Assembly (NCBI GenBank): GCA_027627225.1
Contig: CM051024.1
Location: forward strand, 82,694,204 to 82,758,203
Source: Congeria kusceri
Lineage: Eukaryota; Mollusca; Bivalvia; Myida; Dreissenidae
Length of the DNA stretch: 64,000 nucleotides
Direction: 5' to 3'
Shown here: one piece after another, positions 33,012 to 47,386 of the stretch
Position numbering within the stretch: the stretch's first letter is position 1
Layout: each line of letters begins with the position of its first letter
The notes under the pieces: generated by a model
The model's database searches: none
What the model was told of the DNA's origin: nothing
Seen by the model: the letters and a program-made list of their open reading frames with translations, nothing else
Made by a program: the position numbers and the translations under genes

Positions 33012-33265
33012 TGCTTGAAAGCTGAACTGGATCAAACTAAGGTCCCCTTGACCGAACTTAGATATATTGGGACAGACTTAGATCTCCTTGCTCTAACTTA
33101 GATTACCTCAATAAAACTAAGATCAACTTGATCAAACTGACATGACGTAGATCAAACTTGGTTCAACTCGATCAAACGGGATGAAAACTTAATGCCTTGG
33201 ATCAGACTTAGATTCCCTCGATCAAACGTAGATGATCTGGATCAAACTTAGATCCCCTGATGATA
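33012..33265. repeat. gatcaaacttagat repeats, unit 2 copy
   Basis: Counterpart of 5712-5965, with a few substitutions. Confidence 0.7.
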
Positions 33266-34182
33266 CTAAGATCCCAATTAGTCTGCACTGAAGCTAATTA
33301 GCATCTTGGTTGGTAACACATGTGAAAATTGATCTTAACATCATTCAGAAATAAGCAGAAATATATGTGCATTTTCACATAAATGTCAGTAGGTGTATTT
33401 CTTGAGTGGTCATTAAATATTTATAGGGATAGAATGCGTTCTTGTCATTGTGAGATATTTTTTGCAAAATGTCCTGCAGTAATTTTATAACTTTTAAGGA
33501 GATATATCATTTGTTTATATGAAATGAGTTGTTGTTTAGCAAATTAAACATAGTGAATCATTTTGGTCTGGCAGTTCTTTATGGAGAGCTTGCAGAAGTA
33601 TATGGGACGTATCTTTTTTTGTCATAGGAATGGGATGTTTCCATGGTTATATTAAGGCACTGTGGTAATGTAGTTTTTAAGAGTGATTTCCATGTTTAGT
33701 TAAACTGTTTAAAAACACACTATATTGATATGATAATATTATCATAAATAATGATAAATTAGATTTAAATTGAGAAAGTCTGTGTTCCTTTGAAAAAATA
33801 CTACGACAGTCACACAGTAAATTAGTTTCAGAGGCTTGTTTGGCAAGGGATATCCATATGTTAGGGGTCAAAATAAACATGTCTGCTAGATTACATTATT
33901 TGTGAAAAGTGTAAAAATGTTAATGTTAAGATAAGATTGTTTTTGATTTCATTAATTGTGGTTATGCAGCCACGGGCACAACATAAACAGTATTTGTTTT
34001 GTTGCATTTAAAATTGAAGTATTTTGTAGTTCTTCTTAAAAGTCAAATCCATCAGAGAAAGAAAGAAAAAAACAACGACATTTAATTGGTTACTTCATTT
34101 GCACATCACCTACATAAATGTGGAGTATTCATCTTTGATTTTCTTAAACCGAAAATAATGATGTAAGATTTGCACATTTTTA

Positions 34183-34956
34183 GACATCACCAATGGATTC
34201 ATTAAGCCGTGTATTCCCAGAACCATGCTCATATATCTTACATTGTGCGCATTGTATTGTCAGCCCCAGACATCACCAATGGATTCATTAAGCCGTGTAT
34301 TCCCAGAACCATGCTCATATATCTAACATTGTGCACATTGTATTTTCAGCCCCAGACATCACCAATGGATTCATTAAGCCGTGTATTCCCAGAACCATGC
34401 TCATATATCTAACATTGTGCACATTGTATTTTCAGCCCCAGACATCACCAATGGATTCATTAAGCCGTGTATTTCCAGAACCATGCTCATATATCTAACA
34501 TTGTGCACATTGTATTGTCAGCCCCAGACATCACCAATGGATTCATTAAGCCGTGTATTCCCAGAACCATGCTCATATATCTAACATTGTGCATATTGTA
34601 TTTTCAGCCCCAGACATCACCAATGGATTCATTAAGCCGTGTATTTCCAGAACCATGCTCATATATCTAACATTGTGCACATTGTATTGTCAGCCCCAGA
34701 CATCACCAATGGATTCATTAAGCCGTGTATTCCCAGAACCATGCTCATATATCTAACATTGTGCACATTGTATTGTCAGCCCCAGACATCACCAATGGAT
34801 TCATTAAGCCGTGTATTCCCAGAACCATGCTCATATATCTAACATTGTGCACATTGTATTGTCAGCCCCAGACATCACCAATGGATTCATTAAGCCGTGT
34901 ATTCCCAGAACCATGCTCATATATCTGACATTGTGCACATTGTATATTCAGCCCCT
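34183..34956 (+). repeat. Nine-copy 86-bp array ending on a splice acceptor
   Basis: Nine nearly identical head-to-tail units of 86 bp, each running from agacatcaccaatggattc to ttgtattttcagcccc. Every unit therefore contains an acceptor-like tttcag|cccc. The last unit merges into the candidate dystrophin exon at 34952. Unit 1 has a single copy (about 6883-6969). There are no spacers and no cas genes, so it is not CRISPR. Confidence 0.95.
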
Positions 34957-35579
34957 CCCCCTCTCCCCAGCACAGTATATCACAAGACATGATTTCCAGC
35001 CTGGAGCAAACTCCTCAAAGCGGTTACCTCCCCTATCGGTTAACGGTAAGCACTGCCATCACCAATAAAATACTTCCAGATCTGGAAGGATTACGTGTTT
35101 GTTACTTTTGCTTATTTCATGCAACTCTGTGCAATTGTCTACATAATTGTACATTTTATATATGGTTTGCAGTCAATAATGAAAGCAGGAAAAGAAAATA
35201 ACTAATGAAAATCATAAATAATATCAAGAAGATTCAAATCGATCATCATCACGTTGTTTGACGGCAGGGGTTTGATTACAGCTATGCTCGAAACCAGTCA
35301 AATCTCTGCGCGGTGGTAGCGCCTGGAGCAGTACGCCAACCGTCTGGCCGAGGTTGAACAATGTCAGGAGCGGGCCACCACTCCGGAAGAGTTAGCAAAA
35401 TTATAATAGATGATGTTATGTTATGAATATATAGTGTATAACAAATTATCAGACTGTCTTCGTGAAATTTGAGTGATATTTATGCAGTCCAATTTATTGC
35501 TCGGTTTGATAAACTAAAAGAACTAAACATTAGTTGTGCAATAGTCCACCCCCATTGCTGCTAAATTCACAACATAATT

Positions 35580-36690
35580 TTAGCTCACCTGAGCATAAAG
35601 TGCTCATGGTGAGCTTTTGTGATCGCCCGTTGTCCGTCGTCCGTGCGTCCGTCGTCAACTTTTCATTCGAACGACATCTCCTCCTTAACCAATTGGCAGA
35701 TTTTTACCAAACTTCACAGGAATGATCATTTATATAGAATATATAGCAAAATGACTTTAAAAATCTTCTCCTCTGAAACCAAAAGGCCCAGAGGTTTCAT
35801 ATTTGGTATGTTACATCCTATAGTGGTCCTCTACAAATATTGTTCAATTTATGCCCCTAGGGTCAAAACTGGCCACGCTACAGGGGGTCACATGTTTTAT
35901 ATACACTTAAATAGCAAAATGACTTTTTAAAATATTTTCCTCAGAAACCGCAAGGCCCAGAGGTTTCTTATTTGGTATGTAACAGCATATAGTGGTCCTC
36001 TACAAAGATTGTTCAAATTATGCCCCTGGGGTCAAAACTGGCCACCCCACGGGGGTCACATGGTTTACATAAACTTAAATAGCAAAATGTCTTTAAAAAT
36101 CTTCTCCTGAAACCGCAAGGCCCAGAGGTTTGTATTTGGTATGTAACATCCTATAGTGGTCCTCTACAAAGATTGTTCAAATTATGCCCCATGGGTCAAA
36201 ACTGACCACAGAACAGGGGTCACATGGTTTAAATAAACTTATATAGCAAAATGACTTTAAAATTCTTCTCCTCTGAAACCGTATGGCCTAGAGGTTTCAT
36301 ATTTGGTATGTATATGTGGTTCTCTACAAATATTGTTCAAATTATGCCCCTGGGGTCAAAACTGGTCACGCCTTGGGGTCACATGGTTTATATAGACTTA
36401 AATAGCAAAATAACTTTAAAAAGACTCTCCTGAACGGCAAGGCCCACAGCTTTCCTACATGTAGTACATAACATTGCATAGTGGTCCTGTCCAAAGATTG
36501 TTCAAATTATGCCCCTGGGGTCAAATCTGGCAACACCCCAAGGGGTCACATGGTTTATATAGACTTAAATATCAGAATGACTTAAAAAATCAAATTATAC
36601 CCCTGTGATAAAAAATAAGCCACACGGGTATGCAAATTCCAATTGGGTTGCAAGGTCTCAGGTGAGCGTCCTCGGGCCCTAAGGGCCCTT
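35580..36690. repeat. tagctcacctgagc element, unit 2 copy
   Basis: Counterpart of 7633-8980, shorter by loss of internal repeats near the left end. Confidence 0.8.
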
Positions 36691-38290
36691 TTGTTATGAT
36701 AATGGAAATTTCAGAGTATTAAATATAGCTGTGGGTTAGGTGAAATGGTGTCTTGTGATAATTTACTCTTATATACATGGTAATAGCTTCTCATATTTTG
36801 AGTTGACTCCCATATATTGCACAGGGTGTGAATAAAGAAAGAGTATTATATAGTTGCTTTTGCATAAAGCAAAATATTTTTTGGAGACATTTTGTAAACA
36901 AATGTTAAGTATAGCCATTTATAAAATAAACAATAACCTGTGATATTAATAAACAGTATCACATCCGCAGTTTTATAGTGTCGCCAAAAAGGCGACATAT
37001 AGGGGTTACTTTGGCGGCGGCAGCCCCTTTCGTTAGTGCAGACAATAGCTTGAGAAGTTTTTGCGCAGTCATTATGAAACTTTAGTGCAATCTTACTATG
37101 CATAAAAGAAAAGATAAGTTCAGTTTTCTGCATAATTGCTCTTAGCATACTTGAGTTATGCCCCGTCAGGTGACACATCTGACTCGCGGAGTTCTATTAG
37201 TTAATGTATTCTTTACTTCCCAGGAACGAGGAGCATCACCTGATAGCCCAGTATTGCCCAAGTCTGAACGGGGACAAATTTTCACATGCCGTAAATGGAC
37301 ACATACATATAGGTCGGCACATTGTGTTAAACATGAATAAGTGGATGTATTGCCCTTTGGCTTGTCCCGACACATGTCGCAAGTTTAAAGCCCGTAGTGG
37401 TTATTTTTCTGTTTTAATGAAATTTTTTACTGATAAATTAACTAATTTCAAGAAAATATCAAAATGTTAATCACTTTTGTTACAACTCACCTTGTTACAG
37501 ACTTGTTACAGCTCACCTTGTTATCAGAAACGCAACTATTGCATGAAAAACATGAAGGTTTCTAATTAGATTCATTGCTGAACACTAATGAACAATATTT
37601 AGATTACTATAATTAATTTGTGTCAAATATAAACAGATATTGTGAGCAGACATGGCATGGTTCCCTTCAGCATTATGCAATTACCAATGATATCAGAAAT
37701 TTTACTGTATTCCAGTTACCGGTCCTATGTAGATTATGATTATTATGTTGCCTCCTACGACATATTCTATAGATTACAATCAATACAAGAATTGCAACTG
37801 CCTGTATTGCAGTTTGAAAGCCATATATTCAGATCATGATTATTTAGTACCCGAGTCGGCAAGATATTGTACACATGACTGCCTGTATTCCAGTTAATGA
37901 TCCCTATGGAGATAACTATTGGGTACTCTTCTGCAAAATATTATTCACTTGACACATGGTTATATATTCAGATCATGATTATTTAGTACCCAAGTAAGCA
38001 AGATATTGTTCGCATGACAATGGACACCCTGTATTACAGTTAAAGATCGGTATGGAGATAACTGATCTGTACTCTTTTGCAAAATATTGTTCACATGACA
38101 AATGGTAATAGACCTGTTACTGTCTGTATTCCAGTTAAAGAGCCCTATGCAGATCATGATGGCTGTAGACGTCCACCAGAAGACAGAACTCGAGGCCATG
38201 ATCAAAGACTTGGAGGAGAAAAACAGGTACATTGTATCAAGGACATTAATACTTTTTAGTGTTGTCTTGTGATTGTTGATTTTCAGTGGT

Positions 38291-38585
38291 GTGTGTGTAG
38301 TACATTTTTATCCAGTGCACCGGGATTCTCCCCCATATGGCCATTGCCCCCATAAGACTTAATGTTAGTTGGGTTATGGGGGATAGTGCAAGATACAGGA
38401 GACGCCCCGTTCCAGAGGCGACCCTAGGTCTTTTAGTGCACCGTGTGAATCACCTAGTACACTGCACCTCGGTTTAACGTCTCATTCGAAAGACGAGTTA
38501 ATGAGTTAGGGTGTAGCGGGGGCTCGAACCTGCAACCCCTGGGTTGTGAAGCCAGTGCCTTACCAATAGACCATGGATCCGCCAC
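38291..38585 (-). mobile_element. tRNA-derived SINE, unit 2 copy
   Basis: Same insertion as 10440-10734. Its target repeats attttcagtggt (38279-38290 and 38586-38597) are identical, and its B box is the canonical GGTTCGAGCC. Confidence 0.85.
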
Positions 38586-38882
38586 ATTTTCAGTGGTCAC
38601 ACAGTTAGTAAAAAACACACCATATATACAATTAGATTGTAATGGCAAATACAATAAATTATGAATCTCCATATGCGTCAGCAGTAGAGAAATTCTTATT
38701 AACATCCGAAGGTTCTGTATTTTATCCAAGGGACCAATTGCATATTCAACACTGTATACAGTTTGAAAAACACGAAATTCAAAACAGAATATATCAAAAT
38801 TGAGGTCACTGTATTGGAACTAATTTTAAGTTAGTCTATTGAAAGATTTTTATTCTTTTCTCCTAAATTGACATAATTTCAG

Positions 38883-39117
38883 AACACTTGAAGCGGAGTA
38901 TGACCGCCTCCGAACACAGCAAGAGCACAACAACAACGAGAACCAGGTGCATGTGAAGGACACGGATGAGTTCACCAATCACGATGAGGAGATGCTTGCA
39001 GAGGCCAAGTTGCTACGGCAACACAAGGGTCGTCTGGAGGCTCGCATGAGGATTCTCGAGGATCACAACAGGCAGCTGGTGGCTTAGTTACAGAGATTGA
39101 GGACTCTCTTAGAACAG
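38883..39117 (+). pseudogene. Dystrophin coiled-coil exon with nonsense codon
   Basis: Unit 2 counterpart of 11032-11266. HNRQLVA is followed by TAG (39085-39087) where copy 1 reads HNRQLEAQ. The remaining frame to LLEQ is otherwise kept. Confidence 0.85.
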
Positions 39118-41023
39118 GTGGAATGCTGCTTCTCTTTTGCATAATGTTCTGAGGCAGACAATCCACAACATTTACCGGTGTAGTTTTGTGACAGAATAGC
39201 TCAAGATGACATTATTTTGATAAAAAATTGATCACCTGCCGTCATGCAATAAGATTGGTGGTCACACAAGTGGTAGCTAACACATATACCAGTGTTACAT
39301 TATTAAGCTCCCAAGGAAACTCTTCCAACGAATTTAAATACGTAACATAAGATTTTAATTGTGAGAAATGTTGGTTTACAAAAGATTTGGTGCTAAAATC
39401 ATTATCATGATACCTAAACTAATGTTAGACAAAAATGATGAATAACATGTTGTGGTTGATGTTTAATTTTCAGTCTGGTGACAAGAGTACCATAGCTCGT
39501 TACCACGGGAACCATCGGGGAAATACTTCTCAGCTCAAATGGAGTCTGCGTCGCACATGAACGGTCATCATTCTGCAAGTAAGTTAACATGATTCTGTTT
39601 TAATAAGAAACACTTTTATGAAATCTGTGTCATAATAACCAACTAATATCTTCCATGTACATTTATTATAAACTTGCCATGGCCTCAACTATTACTCACG
39701 TATACCCAAACATACATATACTGCATAACGTCAACTTACATGTATAAACTATCACTATTAGAACTTTGACCAAGTCAAGAACAAATTACGTCAAGTTAAG
39801 AAAGGTGATGGGCATAGGATATTGGTTGGTCAGATGACTATTAATTTTTTAAGTTGCCAACATTGACTTTTGCAGCTTACAGCATAGTTATCTTCAGCCA
39901 TGTTAGTTTGGTTATTGTAGCTTATACAATATCTCCCTTGTTGAAATCAAGAAATCCTCCACCATATACTGTGACAGCTGTCTGACTTCCATACAAGCCA
40001 AACACATTTTATATGGACAGATTGGTTCTGCACAAGATATAAACCAACAAGTTGTGACTTTTCAATCAAGGCTTGAGTTGACCAATTATGTGTTTATATT
40101 TCATTGGTAATAATAATATCACATGGTTTACTCCAAATCCTTGGGCAAACAACCTTAGACAAACAGAAAGGCAGAGTAACTGTTTTTTCAACTGGTCAAT
40201 TTAATGCAAACATTATGAGCGTTGAATTTATTTAATGATACATGCATATTGTGCACGTTTTTATATTATTGTATTGTGCATCATTTGATAAATGGATTCT
40301 TTATCAGATATGTATTGGCAAGCATTTCTGTCTCCAGGCCAGGAAGACAACAGTCGCATGGCAGCTCTAGGTGCTGATAAAAATCTACCACCATACAACC
40401 CTGATAGAGTCCGAGGTATGATAATCTTTGTAAAATGTTCTCAAATGTGTTGCTTGTTAGGTGATTTCTATAATCTGTTCATCAGCTTATTTATTTAGAT
40501 TTACATGCTTGTTTAAAAAGCGTAACTAAACATGGTTCCATAATAAGATATAATGTAATGCTACTGACTTATATGACATATTCAGCTGATGTTAAGGTTT
40601 CAGTCAGATTTCCAGTCATTGGGCACATTTTGTATCACATGTACAATTACAAATAATATGGTCTGTTATATACTTTTGAATTTTAATATTATGTACATCC
40701 ATGCGTGACAAAAGCAATATAATAAGAACATCATATAAAAGTGTGTTATCATCATTTTATGACCTGCTAGGATGGGAGCTTTTTACATGTGATTTATTGC
40801 TGTAAACGCATTTTCCATCATGAATGTAACACTAGGTATTTGATGCAGAACACGATATCTGAAAGTTGTTTAAGATGTTGTGTTTCACATAGTTTCAGGT
40901 ACAGGCATCGTAGGTGAACTTTTCAACCGAGCAGGTCAGGTGGGGAAAGCAGCGGGATCCTTAGTAACTGTCATGACTGTTGACAACGGTGATGCCATAG
41001 TAAAGGAGGACAACAACTTCTGA

Positions 41024-43660
41024 CATCATCAGTGATGTCATTTATGTCATTACTGATTTCAACGGTGATGCTGTAGTAGAGGACAACAACTTCTGCTTAC
41101 ATCACATGTGATGTCATCAATGTGTGTGTACTTGTCAAAAACATTTACAAGTGATATGCTGTACTGTGCAAAAGTCTTCTGTGATGTCATCAGTTCATGT
41201 GTACATGTAAGAGGTGACATGAAAGAAACACAGCCTCCAACATCATTGGATGATGATGTCATAAAGTATAACCATACTAATTTTCGCTGATGTCATGATG
41301 ATGTCATAATATGCATATCATTGTGAAGAACTTTGAGCTGGTAATCTACGATGACTTACTTTCAGTGCATTGTATTACTATCATAAGTACAAAAGACATA
41401 ATTTTTACATGACATATAGACCAATTTTACTGTTTTTATAATTTTAAAATCGGACAAATCAAGGTACATACCTGTTTAGTGTAAAATATGCTGCATCTTA
41501 ATGTGAAGTTGTTTTGAGTGTGCATTATCAGCAAGCCAATGATTATACAGATTTCCCAGTGTACATAAAGTTAATGACTTATTTTAAAGTTGTACAATAT
41601 TATCGACAAAAGAAAACAAATATTTCCATCACCTAATATTGGTTTAGAAGAACATCACTGGTATGTTTTTGTACGTTTATAACAGCATAATTTTATTTGT
41701 CCAAAACTATTATGATGTCCATATAATGCCTTATTGTTGAGGAGCCATATCTATACTAGAGCTATTTATTTTTAAAGCATATAATTATTTTAATAGTGGG
41801 GGTAAACATATTTGGTAAAACGAAGGAGTCTTCAAATGCTTCACGCAACATTAATTCTAGATAGAATAATGTTATTTTTTAGGTATTAAATTGATAAACC
41901 TTGATGCAACTATGATAAACAGTTTTGTGTTAAGAGATGGATGATTGCAAATTATTATTGGTGAATGATAAACAGATTCCATAATCACTGCCAAGGTTAT
42001 GTTGTATGATATTACAATAAGCAAACAAGACACTTGGTATGTATTGCACTTGAAGCAAATTGTGAATGAAAATGCATGCGAATGCTCAGTGTTGTTGAAC
42101 ACTTTGAAGACTGTACTGCGTATACTCACTCCATGATACTATCACAGAATTATTAGGTGTAAACGAGTTGATAAATGTGGTAAGAAAAGAATTTTTAATA
42201 TATTTGTTGTAAACTCTTCTATTTATGTTCCCAAATTTCAAAATTTCACTGTTATTTTTCAGTTAATTTATGTTATTTTATATGTCAGGGTATATCTCTA
42301 CAAATAGCGTTGATTGCTTAACTGCAATGATGTATCTATAAATGACACAAAATATGTGTGTATATTCAGTCCAGTATTTATATATATTGTAGTTACATAA
42401 CATATGACTCTCTAATCCAAGGTAATGTATTTACAGGCTAAACCTTATTGAAGGAATTATATATTAATGTATTCATGATTAGTTACATGTTAATATTTTG
42501 TAATGTCGGGGCATAGTCACATGAGTATTTGTGGGCCCATGTTTTAATTAAAGATGGAACGCTTCTTTGTATAGAAAAATATACAATTATATAATTCTTT
42601 GTATTGCACAATTATTGATTAGTAAATTTACAAAACATAGGTACTAATCTGGTTTTGTTATTTGTATAAATTATTTAATATCCTTTAGTTTCGTTGGTGC
42701 TATATATTGTAATTATAATCTAAAACATGTATTTTAACTTTGTATCTAACATTATACAATAGAAAAATTGCGTGTAAACATATGGACGTAAAACAACATT
42801 AAAAAGAAAAGCAATTGCTATTTGTACAACTTGAAAGACACACCTTCAGTCTATATGTATGCTAACACAATATGTTCCCCTTTGTGAAAATTGCTTGTGT
42901 GCAGATATAATATATGAGAGGTAAATGCATGATTTGTGTTAGATCGGATAATTAATACGGTATACATGCTCCATAGAATGTGTAGGGGTTGATGGGTTAT
43001 TTCCATTTAAACCTCCTACACATCATTAAGGCACCAAAGTGTGTTTTATTCTTGTAATGTAGCCAACTGGTAGTGGCTGGTTTAGAAATAAGAGTTTAGA
43101 ATGTAGATTTTAAAATTCCTTCTGTGGTCATGGCGTGGACTTGATTATTAAGAAATGATGCTTCAGAAAGACACAACACTCATGAATTGCAACTCAGTTA
43201 AATGTGTTGGCTGTTAATATTTCCATTGTAATATTTTAATGTAGTCACTATTTTATTTAATAATTTTACCCTATTTATAAGACATGCAAGTTTGTACATT
43301 GTACTTCCATACGTGTTATTATTTTATTATTGTTTAATTACTAGTAATTTATCATTTGCCATAATATTAATATACCACTTAAGCTATCCAGAGGTTTATT
43401 GTCTATTCCTTGGTTTCGATTTTTTCTCGAAAAATTTCGTTGACCATTTTAATTTCGCGTGTGTTGTAGTCCATTACACATCATTGCAACCCTGTTTGTT
43501 TTCGGTCACATGGGAAAATATGTGTTGTGACAACGGACTAGAACGTTATTGAATGGTTGTGTGTTCAGAATTTGTGATGCATATTTTACTACTAAGATAA
43601 TAAAAATAAATAATATTATAAATGATGCTTTGTTTGTCATACTTTTAATGTGTTGTACAA
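41024..43660. other. Intergenic, no gene
   Basis: Counterpart of 13215-16100 without the MITE; the empty site is 43219-43222. A+T-rich. Confidence 0.5.
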
Positions 43661-43666
43661 ACATAT

Positions 43667-43745
43667 CGTCCATTGAATGCCAAAAGGTCCTATCAGCATA
43701 AATATAAAGAAGGCTGAAGAGCCCTTTTGGCTTTATTGGACGATA
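43667..43745. mobile_element. Small 78-bp inverted-repeat insertion
   Basis: Present in unit 2 and absent from the aligned place in unit 1 (about 16125). The ends are inverted: cgtccattgaatgccaaaagg against the complement of cccttttggctttattggacg. It is probably a very short MITE. Confidence 0.6.
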
Positions 43746-44689
43746 TTGCTTCTTTACACGGTATTTATTCCTTGCAGAAATGGCCATTATACTGTAATAT
43801 GTGCAGAAGCATGCACAGTCATGCAGGCTCCATTTTGGAATTGGTCTCTAATACATATTTCAACTGTTTTGTCTGTTATTAACATGGTTGTTTTGTAAAT
43901 TTTTGAAAATGGTATGATACAAGATACAAGTTTATTTATTTTCGTAAACAAAGGCCTCCGGTCCAAAATACATAAATATCATAAGAGAAATGTGTTACTG
44001 TATGCACTCATTATATGAGTCTTAACATAAGAACGTGTTAAAAAATGGTGATAATTGTTTTGGCTGGTGCATAAGCTAAAAGCTATATAGCACATGGTAA
44101 CTCCTATGTTTCTTGCTTAGTATTTATATGCACCACTTTTACAAATGTAGTAAAAGTAGAATAGCTCGGACACATTAACTTGACACTGACGTTACCCGCG
44201 CGAATTGTAAATTGTTTCCTGAATGTAAACACGGTTTTGTTCGTGCACGTGTTTCACAAAGTTAATGATACCATAATTGTATTTTCAGGGGTGTACTCTT
44301 TCAGCGATTTACTCGATTTCATTACAAAATCCAATTTATTCATCGTAACTGATTTGTAATATAGTCATGCATGTGTCAGTGTAAAGTTTGTGTGGCCGAG
44401 CTATAATGACAAATTGTAAAGGCTGCTACACAAAATCACAGATCCAAAAGACTTCACCCAGAAAACTGTAAGCATAATTATGCTAGTACACAGCTGTCAA
44501 CTCGCTTTTTTTTTACTTCAAACTTTTACTCTGGCAGTAGAAATGATAGACTCGAGTCAAGCTCAATATTGAACTGTTCGTATGCAATCAAAGAGCACTC
44601 AATACGAAGCTGAAGATCACTGACTAAAACACTACAGGCTATTGGCAATCAGTTACCATAAATGAAGCATGCAAAAAATTCATATATGC

Positions 44690-44950
44690 ATGTCATGGAA
44701 AACTCAGGCTTAATGCATGTGCGTAAAGTGTCGTCCCGGATCAGCCTGTGCTGTCCGCATAGGCTAATCCTGGACGACACTTTCCGCCTACAGTGGATTT
44801 AAGTTTGGAAGAGACTTCATTGAAACAGAAAATACCATAAAAGCGGAAAGTGTCGTCCTGGATAAGCTTGTGCTGACTGCACAAGCTGATCCGGGTCGAT
44901 ACTTTACGCACATGCATTAAGCCCGTTTTTCCCACGACGCGCCTCATTTA
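44690..44950. repeat. Hairpin MITE in the replaced segment
   Basis: Same family as 15405-15665 (gtcgtcccggatcagcctgt and complements). It lies at the right edge of the segment that replaces unit 1's 16.4-22.0 kb, next to the point where similarity resumes (44955 matches about 22020), so it may have taken part in the deletion. Confidence 0.75.
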
Positions 44951-45151
44951 GTGATGTTTGTAAAGTTAAACTTGACACGATTAAACTGTTTATTGGTCGC
45001 CCTAGACTGTCATTTTATATAGTGGCAATAACGTAATGACACAATTGAAGGATAATTGTATGCAGACACATTGACTGCTTCTCACACGCACTTACCATAC
45101 ATTGTTTTTACAGTGTTGTTTTGTTTTGTTTATATTTGTGGTTTTTTTCAG

Positions 45152-45216
45152 GAGACGGAATGGTGGACAGGGAGGAATTTGTGTACATGGCGTCCAGAAC
45201 CGTTGAAGGATGCTAA
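45152..45216 (+). pseudogene. Gene B2: orphan last exon
   Basis: A 65-bp exon with acceptor gtttttttcag, encoding DGMVDREEFVYMASRTVEGC and TAA. Exons 1 and 2 are missing because of the unit 2 deletion, and the downstream AATAAA has become actaaa. The exon itself is undamaged, but there is nothing in the window for it to splice to. Confidence 0.85.
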
Positions 45217-47386
45217 ACTGTTACGTTTGTTTATTCTTTTTGACAAAATCGAACATGTAGCTACTAAATTATAACCAAACTCAACGTTTAGCCTTGTACT
45301 GTGTAATATTAGAACGAAAAGTAAATGATATACCTACAAGCAATGTCCTACTCAATTGTGAGAATTTTGATAAAACAAATCAATTAAATTGCATGGGAAA
45401 AACGAAAAGCCATAAGAAGTGACATATTGACTGCGATCCAACCATTCAGATGCATCTGCGCTATATGTCTTTTGAGAATACAATTGCAAACTAAGACTTT
45501 ACGTGTCTCACACAGTTCTGATGCCAACATGCAAACAAGAAAAGGGCAAGAAAAACACTACCTATTGCCTAACCTGATAACTTGGGTGCACAAACCCGTT
45601 CAAAGCAAGCGCTATATTATATATATATATATAGCTAGGCGAAAAACATAACGCATTGACAATATGTGCAAAGACGAAACTACACATGTAAATGGTGAAT
45701 TTTAGCATTAGTTATTGCATAAACATGTACATAGATCGCATATACTTCTTAGTTAGTATACAAACAGCACTAAACACAACACAAAATTATTACACATGAT
45801 GCATATACTCTGGATTATGCTTGTATAGAGTTTCCTTAAACAAGAAACGATGTAGTTGATTTTAGATTATATTTCATTTCATCGTAACAAAAAATCGTTG
45901 CAATTCTTCTGCTCATGAGCAGCGGCTATACACATGGTTTTATTAAATTCTCATATAAAATGGAATGCAGAAAGCGCATTTTGTTCCAATGATGCCATGG
46001 TTGATTCTTTGCAAAATAATGTTTGATAAATTATATTTGCGGTGTTTGAGGTCGTTAGGGCTTCACGCTAGTTCAATACGTGCAGAAAACATTAAACCAT
46101 GTGTTTCATTGAATGTAAACATTTATACTGACAAACAATAAAAACAAATTTAACTATGCTATTTTCCTTTTATTTGGTAATTCAGTTTGCATGCTAGTAT
46201 TTTGACAACTCTGACATGTGTCTAAAGGCAAAATATATTCCTTACGAAAACGGGATAATATTATCATGTTTGGAACAAGTTTAAATATGTTTAAGGTCAG
46301 GGATACCTACAGTTGGATATGCGTTATGGTGTCATATAAAAGTCGCTTTTAATAAAAACATTTAATATCAAAATTCATGTTAAAAATTGATATCAATGGC
46401 GCTATAACATTATCGTCACTACTGTCATTGAGGACAATTATATACAGTGTTTAACTACAGCGAGAGATAACTCTTCATAGCAACACAACTTAAGGCAAGT
46501 GACGAATTGTCAAATACGAAACCCACGAAACAAACACAATACATAAATATAAATAAAACTAGGTGCTTCTGTTTGGAATGAATTAAGTAATAAAGCAAGA
46601 ACACTGTGTTACTGGCTCAGCCTCCCCTTCAAATCGGTAAATTGTTGTTGTCGTTAAAACTTCAATTGCTAGGCTGAAAAAAGTATTTCCTGTTTTTAAA
46701 TCCAGCTGTTAGAACAAAACAGTTCGTTAGCTCGATGTCTTACTTAAATAAGTCGATTACAATTTTAATTAATTTATGTTTTTCGTCATATCCCACCGTT
46801 TCGTTTATATATTGCCCTGTATTGTATAAGCAATTGGTCACTTGACTCAAATAAAGGACCTGTGGATGGTAATAAGGGTTTCTCTCCTGATAATGTCTCT
46901 GGAGTTTCATTATACCTATATATATAGTGTTTGTAAAATTCAATACAAATAACATTGTTGATTTATGTCATTGTACGGATATTAAGAAGGATAGTTTATT
47001 TTTTAGAAAACCACTAAAATTCCAATTTGCCGTTTGTTGCTTAAAATTATCAAGAACGATGACATGGGAAATACGATGAGTTTGTATTTAAAGAACTGTA
47101 AATTGATTATTGTTGTATTTCCTATTGAGGCTCTTAGCTTTAAGGTACTTTAACTACGTCGCAGTATGTTGTAATATTTACGTTCTAGGAAAACAATTCA
47201 AATCAAGAAAACATGTAGGGTATTATTCATTTACACTTTATTGAATGGAGTACATTAAATCAAGAATTAAACACAACATCTTTTATACATGTTAAATAAA
47301 CTTGTAAACAATCATGAACTTTAGTTTTCTCTTGAGATTACATTGTATTTCTATAATTATGTTTGTAATTAAAGTGCCTTTAATTA

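Larger units (their letters stand above)
34952..41023 (+). pseudogene. Dystrophin 3'-terminal exons, copy 2 (broken fragment)
   Basis: Exons match copy 1: 34952-35045, 35282-35390, 37224-37290, 38135-38226, 38883-39117, 39474-39578, 40338-40415 and 40899-41023. Splice sites are kept, including the acceptor at 40337 that copy 1 has lost. The protein is damaged: TAG at 35317-35319, TAG at 39085-39087 inside the coiled coil, and the shared frame conflict in 39474-39578. There are also radical substitutions such as QYCPSLN, EEKNR and several in the last exon. The working dystrophin gene is therefore expected elsewhere. Copies 1 and 2 are alike in all introns, including the SINE. Confidence 0.82.

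Noticed and set aside
34183..34956. Regular array that might suggest CRISPR
   Set aside because: Units are 86 bp with no unique spacers, in a eukaryotic intron; it is a tandem duplication.
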